Assembly: GCA_905221605.1 (NCBI GenBank)
Contig: CAJNDS010000813.1
Location: 652,501-710,000, forward strand
Length of the DNA stretch: 57,500 nucleotides
Direction: 5' to 3'
Origin: Symbiodinium natans
Lineage: Eukaryota; Sar; Dinophyceae; Suessiales; Symbiodiniaceae
The translations under genes were made by a program, and so were the position numbers. Shown one piece after another: positions 1 through 9,330 of this stretch. How positions within the stretch are numbered: position 1 is the first letter of the stretch; the number at the start of each line of letters is the position of its first letter. The notes beneath the pieces were generated by a model, which was not told where the DNA came from, did not search any database, and saw only the letters and a program-made list of their open reading frames with translations.

Positions 1-3000
1 GTCTTGTTCTCCAGCTACCAGCAGGATATTGAATGATTGAACACGTCGAAACCGAATCTGTATACAGCACCTTTTGCAGCGATTCTTCACCTGTTCCAAC
101 CAAAGCGGCAATTATAGGGGTACACGACTGGATCATCGTTGCTCCCTCTATAGATGCATGCAATTCAGCTTCAGCAGTGCTCAAAGCCACCGTTGATTGT
201 CTCTGCGTTGCCCACATCACTGGACAATCACCCCAAACCACCACCGCTCCTGAGTGGCTCTTTTCGTTTTCACCTGCTGCAAAGCTAGCATCCGCGTAAG
301 ACTCCACCACCTTGACGCCTCGCCCATAACGCAACACCTCATTCCTTTCTTTTTCGCATGTTGCGATTGCACCAAACGTCAGGCCTAACGTTGGAGTTGC
401 AGCAAGGTATCGAAATACCTCCTCAGCCTTTTTAACCACAAATCGCGGCCTTCGGGATGTCCACAAAGACAACTGGCTTGTGCAGAAAGCCAAATCAGGT
501 CGAGTTTTGATTGCCACCCAGAGGAACTCCCCTACGGCACCTTGAGCCGCTCGCAAGGAGGGAATATCCACCTCCTCTTCTTCACCTGGAGTTTCTTTCA
601 CCATTGGCAGGTTACTACCTTTTCCAGTTTCATCAATCTGATACCCTCTTCGGTTCAGCAAATCTCTCACAAAGTCCTCCTGGTTGAGAAAGAAGCTGCC
701 ATTTCGGTACCAGATTTGGACACCCAAAAACTTCAGGAATCCATCACCACAGCCTGGACCACAGAACTCGGGTTCAGAAGTTTTCCACTCCTTCCTGATC
801 TGTTCCAAGGCTTCCCGGAGCACTGTCATAGTCCCAGCCATCAAAAAATCATCCACGTAAAGACCCATTGTCCCTACCAACTTGCTTGCACCTTCCGGCT
901 TCTCTTGTGCCATAATAAGGAACAGACTTGGGTCTGCATTGGACCTCTGAAAGCTCATTGCTTGTCCATCCTTTGACACCCAAGACATGCCTTGAAGACG
1001 TTGGTCTCGCCACTCCACCCATGCTGCAGGACTTTCGGCCAAACCGTACAAGGCCTTCCTCACAATCCACCGCTCCTCTTTTGTGCAAAGACCCAATTTC
1101 ACCGCCGCCCTTGGGGGCTGCACCACCACCAAACGCCCTTCTCTTTGCGCCCTATTCATCGGCGCCGTCAGAAAAGCTTTGGAGATGTCTAAGCCAGCGA
1201 TGATCCACACCATATGTGCTGCGTGCCTCACTTGGCACCTAAATGTAGTTGAATCTAAACCTGGAGCGTACAGCGAGTGACGACTGAGGGACCTTGGCCC
1301 TTCGTATTCTGTAGCTGCCGTTGACGAAATAAAGTTCCCACATGCACAGATACGGGCACGCCTCCTCCCTGTCCCTTGCTTTCGGGTAAACACCACCAGA
1401 CTGGGAACGTACTCAATCACCGGTGCATTAGGCTCTTCCGCCAATTTGTCCAGCTTTTCTTGAGTTGTTGGTTCCACCACTTCCAACTCTTTAACCAAAG
1501 ACTTCACCTCGTCCGACAATGATTCCCTCCACTTCTCCAGCTCTTGCATGGCTTCTTGTGTAGGGATTGTTTTTGTTTGCAGGAACTCGACCTCCTCCGC
1601 TGCCTCCAGCGCAGTATTCTCTTGTACCACTTGCTGAACTTGAGCTGCTTTGACCAAAAACTTCGAGAGCTGTTCCTCAGCCCTTTTTGCTTTAACCAGC
1701 CATTCTCTGGTCTCCGATCCTTTTTCATCATTCGACTCATTGGCCGATCCATGGAACTCGTCCAAAATGCAACATTCCTGTTCAGCAATTAGGCGTCGAA
1801 TACTCAAATGCTCTTCTAGAGCCCATTGATGCGCTTCAAACACAGCGTAGTCGACTTCCTCTGCAAGGTCGTCCAGCGAGGTTTCTCTCAGCGTCATTTT
1901 TAACCATTTCCTTTTTTCACCTTCTTCAGCTTGTGGTTCCGGAAGAGGAAACTTGCATTGGAGTAGATAGCACCTATCCTTGTAGCTCAATCGCTTCATA
2001 AAAACAGGTGTGTACCCTGTCAAGGATACTCTGTTCCCTTTCCAAGGCATAGGACCATGCAGTTTTCTCGGAAAGAACGACATGAAGTTCCAGTGGATAT
2101 CCACCAATTTTCCAGGTAAGACTTTCTTCCCATAGGATTGCTCCACCACTTCAGCTCCTTCCTCCAAAACCTTTTCATCCTCAACCCACAGCTGACCCTC
2201 TTTATAGTCACCAAAGCCACACACATAATTGCAGCAATGCTTTTCATTGTGACTATCCCTATGCAATGATACCGGAGCATTGCGCGAGATCTGAAGAGCA
2301 GAAAATTTGGCTTCAGGATTGTGGTGCTTCACAAATGATGTCAAATAACGACATAGCCATGGCCTTCGATGGGTCTCTTTTGTAATACCACACACTCCGC
2401 CATGAGTATAATGGCCCAACACCAGAGCTCGCGTACTTGTGCACCAATTGTTGATACCACCTCTCCGATTCACCCTCTTTGGGTATACAATCCCTTCCAA
2501 AAGCTCCTCACAGTCCACGTAATCATACACAGACCTCTCATACATTGACTTGGCTTTTTGTTCTTCTTTTTCCAACTGTGTTCCATCCTCGGCAGTCTCA
2601 CTTTTGCAGACCAAATAAGCATCTTCATGAGGAGAACAGCATGTCGGCCAATACTCATCACCAGGAACATTGTCCTCAACATCTGCATTTTCTTCCAGCT
2701 CCCCCAAACCCTGCATGTCATCCTCGAAAATTTCTAAGGGCGGACTCTCCCCCCGCTTGCGAAGCAAGCGCAAAGAGCCCACATGACCACGCAGTGAAGA
2801 GGCCGGGCTTTTTTCTTTTAACCGACGGTGAGCCGGAGGATCGCGAGGTGGAGGTAAAGGAGGACCTTCCTCATCAGCGAACCGAAGCGCTGGTTTTTTC
2901 CCCTTGAGACGATGCTCCGGAGGAGAAGGCTCCTGTTCTTCTACCACCCCTTCCAGCTCCAATGCAGGTGGTTCCTTTATATTGGAAAAAATCGTAGTGC

Positions 3001-6000
3001 AGGGAAATAACACCAGTTCATCCGGATCTTTGGCAGTCCCTTGAGCTTCCACCCAATAACCACCAGGTAGGTCATCGCATGGACCCAAAAGAAGCGCGGG
3101 CTGCGTACGATCGACCCATTGCCGACCTTTCTTTGTTCCATCCGGACCCAGCAACTCCCACGGACGACGTTTGACTTGAATCTGAGCACCAAAGGGAAGC
3201 AATGCTTTCGGTTTCAAACCCAACTCCCTTTCAGCTTTCTGCCACCGTAACATTGACCAATGGCGAGCAGCCAGTGCCCAGTACGCCGGCCCGAGTCGCG
3301 CCTCCTTTAAGAGCGACCTCACACCACGTTTGAATAAACCCACACATGCTTCAGCGCGCCCATTCGTTTGCGGGACTCCAGGATCACCAGTGGTCCTGTA
3401 TATCAGACGAGTTTCACAAAAGGACCGGAAGCGTGCATTGACAAACTCCCCCGCTCGATCTGAGTGGATTCTCAACACCGGATACCCATGTCTCTGCAAG
3501 CGCACCATCATTCTTTGAACCGCCGACAAAACAGTTGTTTGCTGTTTATCCACAATCGGCTCCACCATAACGAAGTTGATCATACGGACAGGTTGGGTCA
3601 AATGGTCCTTCAGTTCCTTCCAGGACTTTTCAGAAGCTTGGATTTTCAACACCTCTGCCTCCAGAACTGATGCAGGTTCCACCGGTGCAGAGTCTTCCTC
3701 CTCGAAGTTCGCGACGGCATCGCCTAACCATTCTCCAACACCAGCACCTTCATCTACCACCTGATCTTCCACCTCATCCGCATCTTCCTCCTTTTCAAGA
3801 GGGTGACCCACATTGGGATCCAACATTGGAAATTGATACACACCAATAACAGCGTGTCGTGGCTTCTGCTGGTGAGCATCCTTTGAACACTTGTATGGAC
3901 CTGCTAAGTCCAGTGATAAAGTGTAAGCATCCCCATGTTTCCGCCTCAAATGGCGACGCTCTTTTCCAGCGGCAGACACACAAATTTGACAATCACGTCT
4001 GAAAGGAATATGCCCCCTTAGGCAATGGTCACGGAAAGCTCGCTCCTCCGTTGTCAGCCTCCGTAGCGTCCCTTCTCGTTCTTCCTTTTTTAACACCATA
4101 GCTTCCCGTTCAGCATCGCTCTCATGCAACCATTGTGCCAACCTGTGACGTATTCTTTTAACCAATCCAAACGCCCATCGCGCCCATATGGAGGACTGTC
4201 CAATACGTTCTTCCAGGGTAGAAGCGAATGTTGCCGACCACGGAACAACCACGCGAACCTGTTCCAACGATTCCCACAGTTCCATATCAGACACCAGGAA
4301 AGTCGTAGGTTTCACCAGAGCATGTCCCAATGCTCCCTGATCAAAATGTGCAGCGTACATTCCATAACGCTCACAAAAGCTTTTCACCTCTGGCCAACTC
4401 CAGAAGGTAGGACTTGAGAGCCCTTCCTGAGAACCATCCACCAGATCCTCAGCACTCAAGACCGTTTTGCCGTTCTGAGAAAAATCCTTCCCTATGAGTT
4501 CAGGGTCCCCAGGGCTTTCCATACCAAAGAAGACAGAACTCCCATTGATGACTTCAGCAGTTCCACACCTTGAATGCACCGCCACGTCATATAGGAAAAG
4601 CATCTTCAGAAGTAAAACACCATCCTTTTGAGCTAATTCTTGATGTGGCCAAGGAAGACTCTTTAATCCCAACCGTTCAGGCCCACAGCGTCGGCGTAAT
4701 ACAGGTGGACCACCGTCTTCACCTCTCAACCTTGACACTGTCCTGCATGGAGGTCCTCCAACCACAGCAACCACCTTTCCTTCAGCCGCCAGATGCAGAA
4801 GATACTTCCAGACGCTCGAATTATGTAGGTCACCGCCTTTCTTCAAATCCAGCTCCAGTACCTCCACATCCCGACTGGGAAAATGCCATTTTTGTTTTCC
4901 AGAAAATAGGTGTACCACCACCCTTTTTGCTCGTGCCAGCCGTCTCCTTTTATGACGGTTGAAAGGCAACGCCGCAATATCTCCACGTGGCAACAGCTCC
5001 ATCAGCATATTTTCTGGTATATCTCCATAATACCACCGAAGAAACCGCCAGCATGCCTGGACGAACTCCTCCTCATTCGCTGACGCTGTCCGCGCTGCGC
5101 TTTGCAACGACGCTTTTACAGCCACCTCGTTGTCCGTATTCGGACACCCTTGAACCATACGTGCCACCTTCAATGCTTGCTTTGGTGAACACCAATCCAT
5201 TTCATCAATGATCTGAAGCGCCACCTCCTTTTCCAAACAAGGGCACCCATTCAGATCACGAACGCGAAGTTCCCCCAGAACAGGATGTGAGGCTGTGCAC
5301 TTGCCACCACGCCACTGAACTCTGAGACCAACCAAGGCGCTCGCTTTGCCAATTGGCACTAGTGGATCTACCATTTCAGGAGTTACCAGGGTCCCACCTG
5401 GGGTAATACTCATCTCCCGAGATCCAACAGCTAAGGACACCAACACCTTTTGCTGCGGAAGCTGTTCACCAGGACGAAGTGATCTGAGAGGATGTGATGC
5501 TCCCGAGTCCAACATGCCCATTCCCGAACACTCATTGGTGTCAGAAACCCTGGCCACATGTAGAACGCATACTCCTCGGCCTTCTCCCTGCTTCGGCAAC
5601 AACGTGGCATCAGACGAACCGACTCCACAGTCCGCCCTTCCATTCCTCCATTGAGAATGGGACAACGACGCACGCTGCCTTTCAGCATGCAAAACCATTT
5701 TCTCAGCTGTTTTGTAATCCATAACCAAACAGCCATGTTCAAACCATAAGAGTTGGTCCAGCGAAGATTTTGCACTCACGTGACACATCCCATTGATCAC
5801 GGTGAGGTTCGCCCCAAACTCCAAAATCAACCAGAGAGGGATAATCAGGGGCCCATTGTCTTCCCTAATCAACGTCCCTTTCTCTGTAATCCTCATTGTC
5901 ACACCACCAAGCGCGCTTTGCACCATAACAGTAGTGTCGGGTAAACATTCCCATGGAAAAAGCGTCCGCGCAAGATGCGTAGCAGCTGTATCCACCAACG

Positions 6001-8578
6001 CCACTCTCCCGTCCTGCTGAAACAATCCAGAGTCACATAACATTCGAACGCTGGGCTCTCCGCTTGATGCTGACTGCGCTGATGACAGCTTCATAGATTT
6101 CAGCACTTCCAACGCTTCAGCAAGGACCTGATTGGTTGTGGATGGTGATGAGGGACTTGCAGAACCTTTATCCAATCCCGCATTAGCCATCTCATCTCCC
6201 ACGTCAGCCACTTCTGCCTTTTTGGCATTTCCCCATTTCGCACCTTTGCCGCCCTTCCCCCCTTTGGGAGAATTCCCTTTAGATCTATTCCTTTCAAGAT
6301 TTAAGTCCGCATTGGAACTTACACCATCTTTGTATGGACACTGCGGCTGTAAATGGCCAATGGCCCCACATTCAAAACATCTTCCACGCTCCAGGGAGTC
6401 TTTATCATGGCGAAATTTGCACCGTGATCCGAACTTGCAGCCTGCTTCTGTCTTCCCATATATCCAACAGAAAGGACGTTCACCATCTCCGCTGTACCTT
6501 TTTCCTTTTCCTTTGCCTTTGTCACCCTCCTCCGTCTCGTCACCAGTTCCCTTTTGGGCCTTGTTTAACCTGGCCCTTTTCTTGGCGTCCGAGTCCTGCT
6601 TCACCTCTTGTTCACCAGCGCTATGCAATAGCAGTTCGAATTCTGCTTGTAACATTTCAGCTAGTTGTGTCGCAGTTTCAGAGGTCGGCGAGTAGTCCAC
6701 CCCCAATTTCTCCCGGAAGGATGCCACTCTGAAATGCACCGTAGGGTGTTTTGCCAGCAACGCGGATGATAAAGCATCCAATCCCTTGATAAGCAAGGTA
6801 GCATCCGGCTCAGATGCTCGCAACTCCCTTAACCGGGAACGCCATTGCGCCCATTGTCGCACTCCCTTAATAGCCTCCGAGATCGAGGTTGCTGAGGATG
6901 GTTGCACCAAGAAGTTTAACATCGTGCTGCGCTCGTTTGCTCCACCTGGTTGGTAAACTGTCAGCAACTTGTAAAATATCATCACCGACCCCAACATTCG
7001 AGTGGAAACGATCTCGGTCTTCAATCTCTCCGGAATCGCTTGTAGCAGCAAAGACACCGCTCTCTGCTCCAACAAAACATGCACAGTTCGAACCCCCTTG
7101 AGCCCTTCCAGCTCAGCCTTGATGCCCAACCTTTCCAGCGGAGAAACACTCAACCATTTGGCGTACGCCTCATACGCCTTTGTATAGACGGATTGCCACC
7201 ACACTCTTCCTGTATCTGTCAGCGAAGACAACATTGGTTCGATCATTGCGATCCAATCACCTAGTGCCGTCGGATTGCTTGGTGTGTAGTCTGCCAAAGT
7301 AGGAAGGCTCATCACATGCTTCCCAAGAGCCTCCGGACGTTCAGTTCCAGAACTATCACCAATGTTTGGCATCCCACGTGGCACCACAGCTCCAGGAGGT
7401 AAGCTGACCTTTCCACCAGGCCCTTGCGGCAGTCCATGTCCCATTCCGGGCGTAAACGCTGTGAGCGGAACCTTCTCTAATTCCAACTTCCCAGCAATCA
7501 TTTTCCACCGATATGGAACATCATCCACCATTGTATATCCACCCGATCCTGCTGAGTTCTCTTGCATTGAAGTTTCCCGAGCTGAGACAAAACCGGGCTG
7601 ATTTCCCAACAGTGCGGCAGAACCATCAACGCCTGACGGCAAGGAAGTAATCGGAACATGTGTTAAACCAGGTGGTCCACTTGCATATCCACCACTTGCA
7701 GAACCTCCCATGGGGTAATTCAATGGAGGCAATCTGGAGGGTTTCTTCCCTTCAGTTACGTGCATCATTGGCACTTCCTTCTCATCCTCCACGTGAACCT
7801 CCCCTTTCCTGGGCTCAGGCAAGGGTTGAAGGTCACAACCCTTTGGAAGGTCGTAGCCCTCAATCGGCAGCCATGTCCCATCAGGCAACACAGTCCAGAA
7901 GCCACCCATACCATCAGTGTAGAAAACTTGTCCTGGCAGGTACTGCTTCTCTGGAGTCATTCCCAACGGATATGCAGCATTTGCGTCCACCACTCCAGTG
8001 CTCCGTGCTCTCGAAGCTGACCCAGATGCAGCAGAGGTATAGCTTTTCTCCTCCACCCGATGCAGTCTATTCCCCAGCTCCTTTGTTTGCACAAGCAACT
8101 CTTTCAGCGCACGCTTTACCACCGCCATATCTTCACCTTGTTCTTCACCGCTCAGATCAGGAATGAGCTCTTCCTCGCCTTGTGTCTCACCAATATTCCC
8201 TCTTTCCATCTGGCCCATCAACCCTGAAGATGGCCTCTCAGCTGGAACCGGTTCCCGATCCCGAAGTTCTGGCAACGACGGTGGCCTTCTTGTTTCTTCA
8301 CCACTCCTATCCCCTCCGCTCGCAGGGAGACTTGCTGGCCTTGATTGCCTTAGTCTCATTTCTTCATGAGCCCGCTCGCTCCAGAAAGGATTCGCTGCTG
8401 GAACCGGAACCACTTCGTTTTCCACCTGAGACGTTGGTTGTATCATTGCAACCTCCCTACCATCTGTCAGCGCTTGTACCATTTGTTGCCGTTCTTCACC
8501 CCCATCACCACGATTTTCTTCGGCTTCATTGGCCGCGGATGACAGTCCAGGTTCCGACCGACGCCGCAACATGTCCAT
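1..8578 (-). CDS. Ty1/copia-type retrotransposon Gag-Pol polyprotein (C-terminal end outside window)
   Basis: A single minus-strand frame is open from the ATG at 8578 (in-frame stop upstream at 8621-8623) to the left edge, 2,859 codons with no stop. Domains in order: variable N-terminus with a short charged helix (about 150-175), Gag-like core (about 420-660), CCCH and CCHC zinc fingers (704-747), two aspartic-protease-like motifs (D863, D1024), a cytosine-methyltransferase-like segment (about 1218-1425), integrase with HHCC and DD35E (about 1515-1760), a 2OG-Fe(II) oxygenase-like segment (about 2040-2205), reverse transcriptase with YVDD (D2576) and RNase H (from 2763). Integrase before RT places it in Ty1/copia. 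Typical copia polyproteins are about 1,300-1,500 residues, so this is roughly twice the usual size. The intact frame suggests a young, possibly active copy. The 3' LTR is not in the window, so completeness cannot be judged. Confidence 0.93.
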   Translation of the reverse strand, partial: MDMLRRRSEPGLSSAANEAEENRGDGGEERQQMVQALTDGREVAMIQPTSQVENEVVPVPAANPFWSERAHEEMRLRQSRPASLPASGGDRSGEETRRPPSLPELRDREPVPAERPSSGLMGQMERGNIGETQGEEELIPDLSGEEQGEDMAVVKRALKELLVQTKELGNRLHRVEEKSYTSAASGSASRARSTGVVDANAAYPLGMTPEKQYLPGQVFYTDGMGGFWTVLPDGTWLPIEGYDLPKGCDLQPLPEPRKGEVHVEDEKEVPMMHVTEGKKPSRLPPLNYPMGGSASGGYASGPPGLTHVPITSLPSGVDGSAALLGNQPGFVSARETSMQENSAGSGGYTMVDDVPYRWKMIAGKLELEKVPLTAFTPGMGHGLPQGPGGKVSLPPGAVVPRGMPNIGDSSGTERPEALGKHVMSLPTLADYTPSNPTALGDWIAMIEPMLSSLTDTGRVWWQSVYTKAYEAYAKWLSVSPLERLGIKAELEGLKGVRTVHVLLEQRAVSLLLQAIPERLKTEIVSTRMLGSVMIFYKLLTVYQPGGANERSTMLNFLVQPSSATSISEAIKGVRQWAQWRSRLRELRASEPDATLLIKGLDALSSALLAKHPTVHFRVASFREKLGVDYSPTSETATQLAEMLQAEFELLLHSAGEQEVKQDSDAKKRARLNKAQKGTGDETEEGDKGKGKGKRYSGDGERPFCWIYGKTEAGCKFGSRCKFRHDKDSLERGRCFECGAIGHLQPQCPYKDGVSSNADLNLERNRSKGNSPKGGKGGKGAKWGNAKKAEVADVGDEMANAGLDKGSASPSSPSTTNQVLAEALEVLKSMKLSSAQSASSGEPSVRMLCDSGLFQQDGRVALVDTAATHLARTLFPWECLPDTTVMVQSALGGVTMRITEKGTLIREDNGPLIIPLWLILEFGANLTVINGMCHVSAKSSLDQLLWFEHGCLVMDYKTAEKMVLHAERQRASLSHSQWRNGRADCGVGSSDATLLPKQGEGRGVCVLHVARVSDTNECSGMGMLDSGASHPLRSLRPGEQLPQQKVLVSLAVGSREMSITPGGTLVTPEMVDPLVPIGKASALVGLRVQWRGGKCTASHPVLGELRVRDLNGCPCLEKEVALQIIDEMDWCSPKQALKVARMVQGCPNTDNEVAVKASLQSAARTASANEEEFVQACWRFLRWYYGDIPENMLMELLPRGDIAALPFNRHKRRRLARAKRVVVHLFSGKQKWHFPSRDVEVLELDLKKGGDLHNSSVWKYLLHLAAEGKVVAVVGGPPCRTVSRLRGEDGGPPVLRRRCGPERLGLKSLPWPHQELAQKDGVLLLKMLFLYDVAVHSRCGTAEVINGSSVFFGMESPGDPELIGKDFSQNGKTVLSAEDLVDGSQEGLSSPTFWSWPEVKSFCERYGMYAAHFDQGALGHALVKPTTFLVSDMELWESLEQVRVVVPWSATFASTLEERIGQSSIWARWAFGLVKRIRHRLAQWLHESDAEREAMVLKKEEREGTLRRLTTEERAFRDHCLRGHIPFRRDCQICVSAAGKERRHLRRKHGDAYTLSLDLAGPYKCSKDAHQQKPRHAVIGVYQFPMLDPNVGHPLEKEEDADEVEDQVVDEGAGVGEWLGDAVANFEEEDSAPVEPASVLEAEVLKIQASEKSWKELKDHLTQPVRMINFVMVEPIVDKQQTTVLSAVQRMMVRLQRHGYPVLRIHSDRAGEFVNARFRSFCETRLIYRTTGDPGVPQTNGRAEACVGLFKRGVRSLLKEARLGPAYWALAARHWSMLRWQKAERELGLKPKALLPFGAQIQVKRRPWELLGPDGTKKGRQWVDRTQPALLLGPCDDLPGGYWVEAQGTAKDPDELVLFPCTTIFSNIKEPPALELEGVVEEQEPSPPEHRLKGKKPALRFADEEGPPLPPPRDPPAHRRLKEKSPASSLRGHVGSLRLLRKRGESPPLEIFEDDMQGLGELEENADVEDNVPGDEYWPTCCSPHEDAYLVCKSETAEDGTQLEKEEQKAKSMYERSVYDYVDCEELLEGIVYPKRVNRRGGINNWCTSTRALVLGHYTHGGVCGITKETHRRPWLCRYLTSFVKHHNPEAKFSALQISRNAPVSLHRDSHNEKHCCNYVCGFGDYKEGQLWVEDEKVLEEGAEVVEQSYGKKVLPGKLVDIHWNFMSFFPRKLHGPMPWKGNRVSLTGYTPVFMKRLSYKDRCYLLQCKFPLPEPQAEEGEKRKWLKMTLRETSLDDLAEEVDYAVFEAHQWALEEHLSIRRLIAEQECCILDEFHGSANESNDEKGSETREWLVKAKRAEEQLSKFLVKAAQVQQVVQENTALEAAEEVEFLQTKTIPTQEAMQELEKWRESLSDEVKSLVKELEVVEPTTQEKLDKLAEEPNAPVIEYVPSLVVFTRKQGTGRRRARICACGNFISSTAATEYEGPRSLSRHSLYAPGLDSTTFRCQVRHAAHMVWIIAGLDISKAFLTAPMNRAQREGRLVVVQPPRAAVKLGLCTKEERWIVRKALYGLAESPAAWVEWRDQRLQGMSWVSKDGQAMSFQRSNADPSLFLIMAQEKPEGASKLVGTMGLYVDDFLMAGTMTVLREALEQIRKEWKTSEPEFCGPGCGDGFLKFLGVQIWYRNGSFFLNQEDFVRDLLNRRGYQIDETGKGSNLPMVKETPGEEEEVDIPSLRAAQGAVGEFLWVAIKTRPDLAFCTSQLSLWTSRRPRFVVKKAEEVFRYLAATPTLGLTFGAIATCEKERNEVLRYGRGVKVVESYADASFAAGENEKSHSGAVVVWGDCPVMWATQRQSTVALSTAEAELHASIEGATMIQSCTPIIAALVGTGEESLQKVLYTDSVSTCSIIQYPAGSWRTR
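2..298 (-). other. RNase H domain, cut by window edge
   Basis: YADASF (D2763), then SGAVVVWGDCPVMW, STAEAELHA (the E) and LYTDSVST (next D) form the copia RNase H D-E-D set. The frame continues to the edge through the typical WRTR segment. Confidence 0.92.
640..1412 (-). other. reverse transcriptase domain (RVT_2 type)
   Basis: Motif A is LDISKAFLTAP (D2464, near 1189), followed by RKALYGL and the catalytic YVDD (D2576-D2577, 848-853), then FLKFLGVQI. This is the Ty1/copia RT arrangement with all three catalytic aspartates. Confidence 0.95.
1960..2470 (-). other. 2-oxoglutarate/Fe(II) dioxygenase-like domain in the polyprotein
   Basis: Residues about 2040-2205 between integrase and RT show the iron- and cosubstrate-binding pattern of the double-stranded beta-helix oxygenases: H2106-R-D2108 in SLHRDSHN, a glycine-rich strand with GQLWVE, the distal H2174 in RKLHGPMPW, and R2183 nine residues later in GNRVSLTGYTP. 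Spacing and order fit AlkB/P4H-type enzymes. Substrate is unknown; nucleic acid demethylation would be one inference. This domain is not part of canonical copia elements. Confidence 0.78.
3290..4040 (-). other. integrase domain (HHCC zinc finger and DD35E core)
   Basis: The zinc-binding part reads HCLRGHIPFRRDCQIC. The catalytic triad is D1557 in LSLDLAGPY, D1707 in RIHSDRAGEF and E1743 in NGRAEACVG, with exactly 35 residues between the second D and E. All key residues are present, consistent with an integration-competent enzyme. Confidence 0.93.
4300..4927 (-). other. cytosine-C5 DNA methyltransferase-like segment in the polyprotein
   Basis: Residues about 1218-1425. VVHLFSG (from 1220) resembles motif I, VLELDL follows as the acidic cofactor-binding strand, AVVGGPPCRTVS (Cys1278) matches motif IV with the catalytic PC dipeptide, and GMESPGDP (1353) is in the place of the ENV motif VI but altered. 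A segment with FDQ and KPTTF closes it. The QXRXR motif VIII is not evident. The segment sits between protease and integrase. Cytosine methyltransferases have been described in dinoflagellate and charophyte retrotransposons. Whether this one is catalytic is unclear. Confidence 0.65.
5480..6000 (-). other. aspartic-protease-like region with two D-[ST]-[GA]-A motifs
   Basis: ALVDTAATH (D863, near 5992) and GMLDSGASH (D1024, near 5509) both match the active-site signature of retropepsins, each followed by a beta-rich stretch. DSGASH is the closer match. Normally one motif per chain is expected because the enzyme dimerises. The pair could be a duplicated protease or a single-chain two-lobed form. 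Confidence 0.6.
6338..6469 (-). other. tandem CCCH and CCHC zinc fingers
   Basis: A CCCH finger (C704, C714, C720, H724; spacing C-X9-C-X5-C-X3-H) is followed ten residues later by a retroviral-type zinc knuckle CFECGAIGHLQPQC (C734, C737, H742, C747). The knuckle is the usual nucleocapsid RNA-binding motif. An added CCCH finger is not standard for copia Gag. Confidence 0.9.
6600..7312 (-). other. Gag-like core of the polyprotein
   Basis: Residues about 423-660 start at the motif LPTLADYTPSNP and contain the conserved-looking stretch DWIAMIEPML and a helix-rich region ending before a lysine-rich linker. This resembles the capsid-like region of copia Gag in other dinoflagellate elements. The assignment rests on position ahead of the zinc fingers and on general character, not on an alignment. 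Confidence 0.6.
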
Positions 8579-8862
8579 TGCGCCAAACAAGCGTAGAATC
8601 TTACCTATACCGCAGGAAGCCTAATTTGGGCTCATAACCTACGGGGGGAACCCGAAGGGGGACGAGAAACCGAAAAGTCAACCCCAACAGAATCCCTTGA
8701 TTTCCCTGGATCAACCACACAACAAACCCAAACCACAGGGCACTCACCTTTTACTACCAGGCACATGGCCCAGTCTGGAGCCAAAAGAGATTCCCGGGTA
8801 CATTGACCCTTTCAACACCCAACACTAACTTCTTTCTACAATACCAGTTGCAGCTCCGCATA
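8579..8862 (-). other. candidate 5' LTR and leader of the copia element
   Basis: Non-repetitive sequence lies between the polyprotein ATG and the telomere-like array starting near 8867. On the minus strand it contains a TGTTGGGTGTTG stretch (near 8830) resembling an LTR start. It runs to a probable primer-binding site at 8628-8639. The second LTR lies outside the window, so the LTR boundaries cannot be confirmed. Confidence 0.45.
8628..8639 (-). other. candidate primer-binding site for a half initiator-Met tRNA
   Basis: The minus strand reads GGTTATGAGCCC, the complement of GGGCUCAUAACC, the anticodon stem-loop of yeast-type initiator Met tRNA. Drosophila copia is known to prime from an internal fragment of this tRNA. 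The position, 50 bp upstream of the ATG, fits. The dinoflagellate tRNA sequence is not available here. Confidence 0.5.
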
Positions 8863-8866
8863 GGGT

Positions 8867-8967
8867 TTAGGGTTTAGGGTTTAGGGTTTAGGGTTTAGGG
8901 TTTAGGGTTTAGGGTTTAGGGTTCGAGGTTTAGGGTTTAGGGTTTAGGGTTTAGGGTTTAGGGTTTA
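8867..8967. repeat. (TTTAGGG)n telomere-like array
   Basis: About 14 near-perfect TTTAGGG units with one GTTCGAGG interruption, directly abutting the copia element leader. It is interstitial, since degenerate sequence and genes continue on its right. Confidence 0.95.
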
Positions 8968-9330
8968 TTTGGAATTTTAAGGCTTTTCAGGGTCTTACGT
9001 GTTTTTAGAAATTTAGATGGTCCGCGGAACCATTTCAAGTTTTAAAAATCCTTAAACTCCTTATTTTTGTTGAACGGACAGCCCTTTTAAATTGTATTTA
9101 AAGCCATTCAATTTTTAAGAGGGTTTTTAAAACGCTATAAAGCCCTAAAAAACGTGAAAGAATTTATCCCTTAAAATTCTAAAATGCCTCAAACTTTTAA
9201 AAGGGCCGCCGTTTAAAATTAATGAAGTTGCGGATTTCAGAATTGAACATCCTGAAGTCCTTAAACTTTAAAGGACAGCCATTTACAACTGTAAGAATTT
9301 CAGGGTTTTAAGGATTTGTAAAAAAATTTC

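Noticed and set aside
542-8637. Many 60-190 codon plus-strand frames over the first 8.6 kb
   Set aside because: All lie antisense to the continuous copia polyprotein with its intact catalytic motifs.
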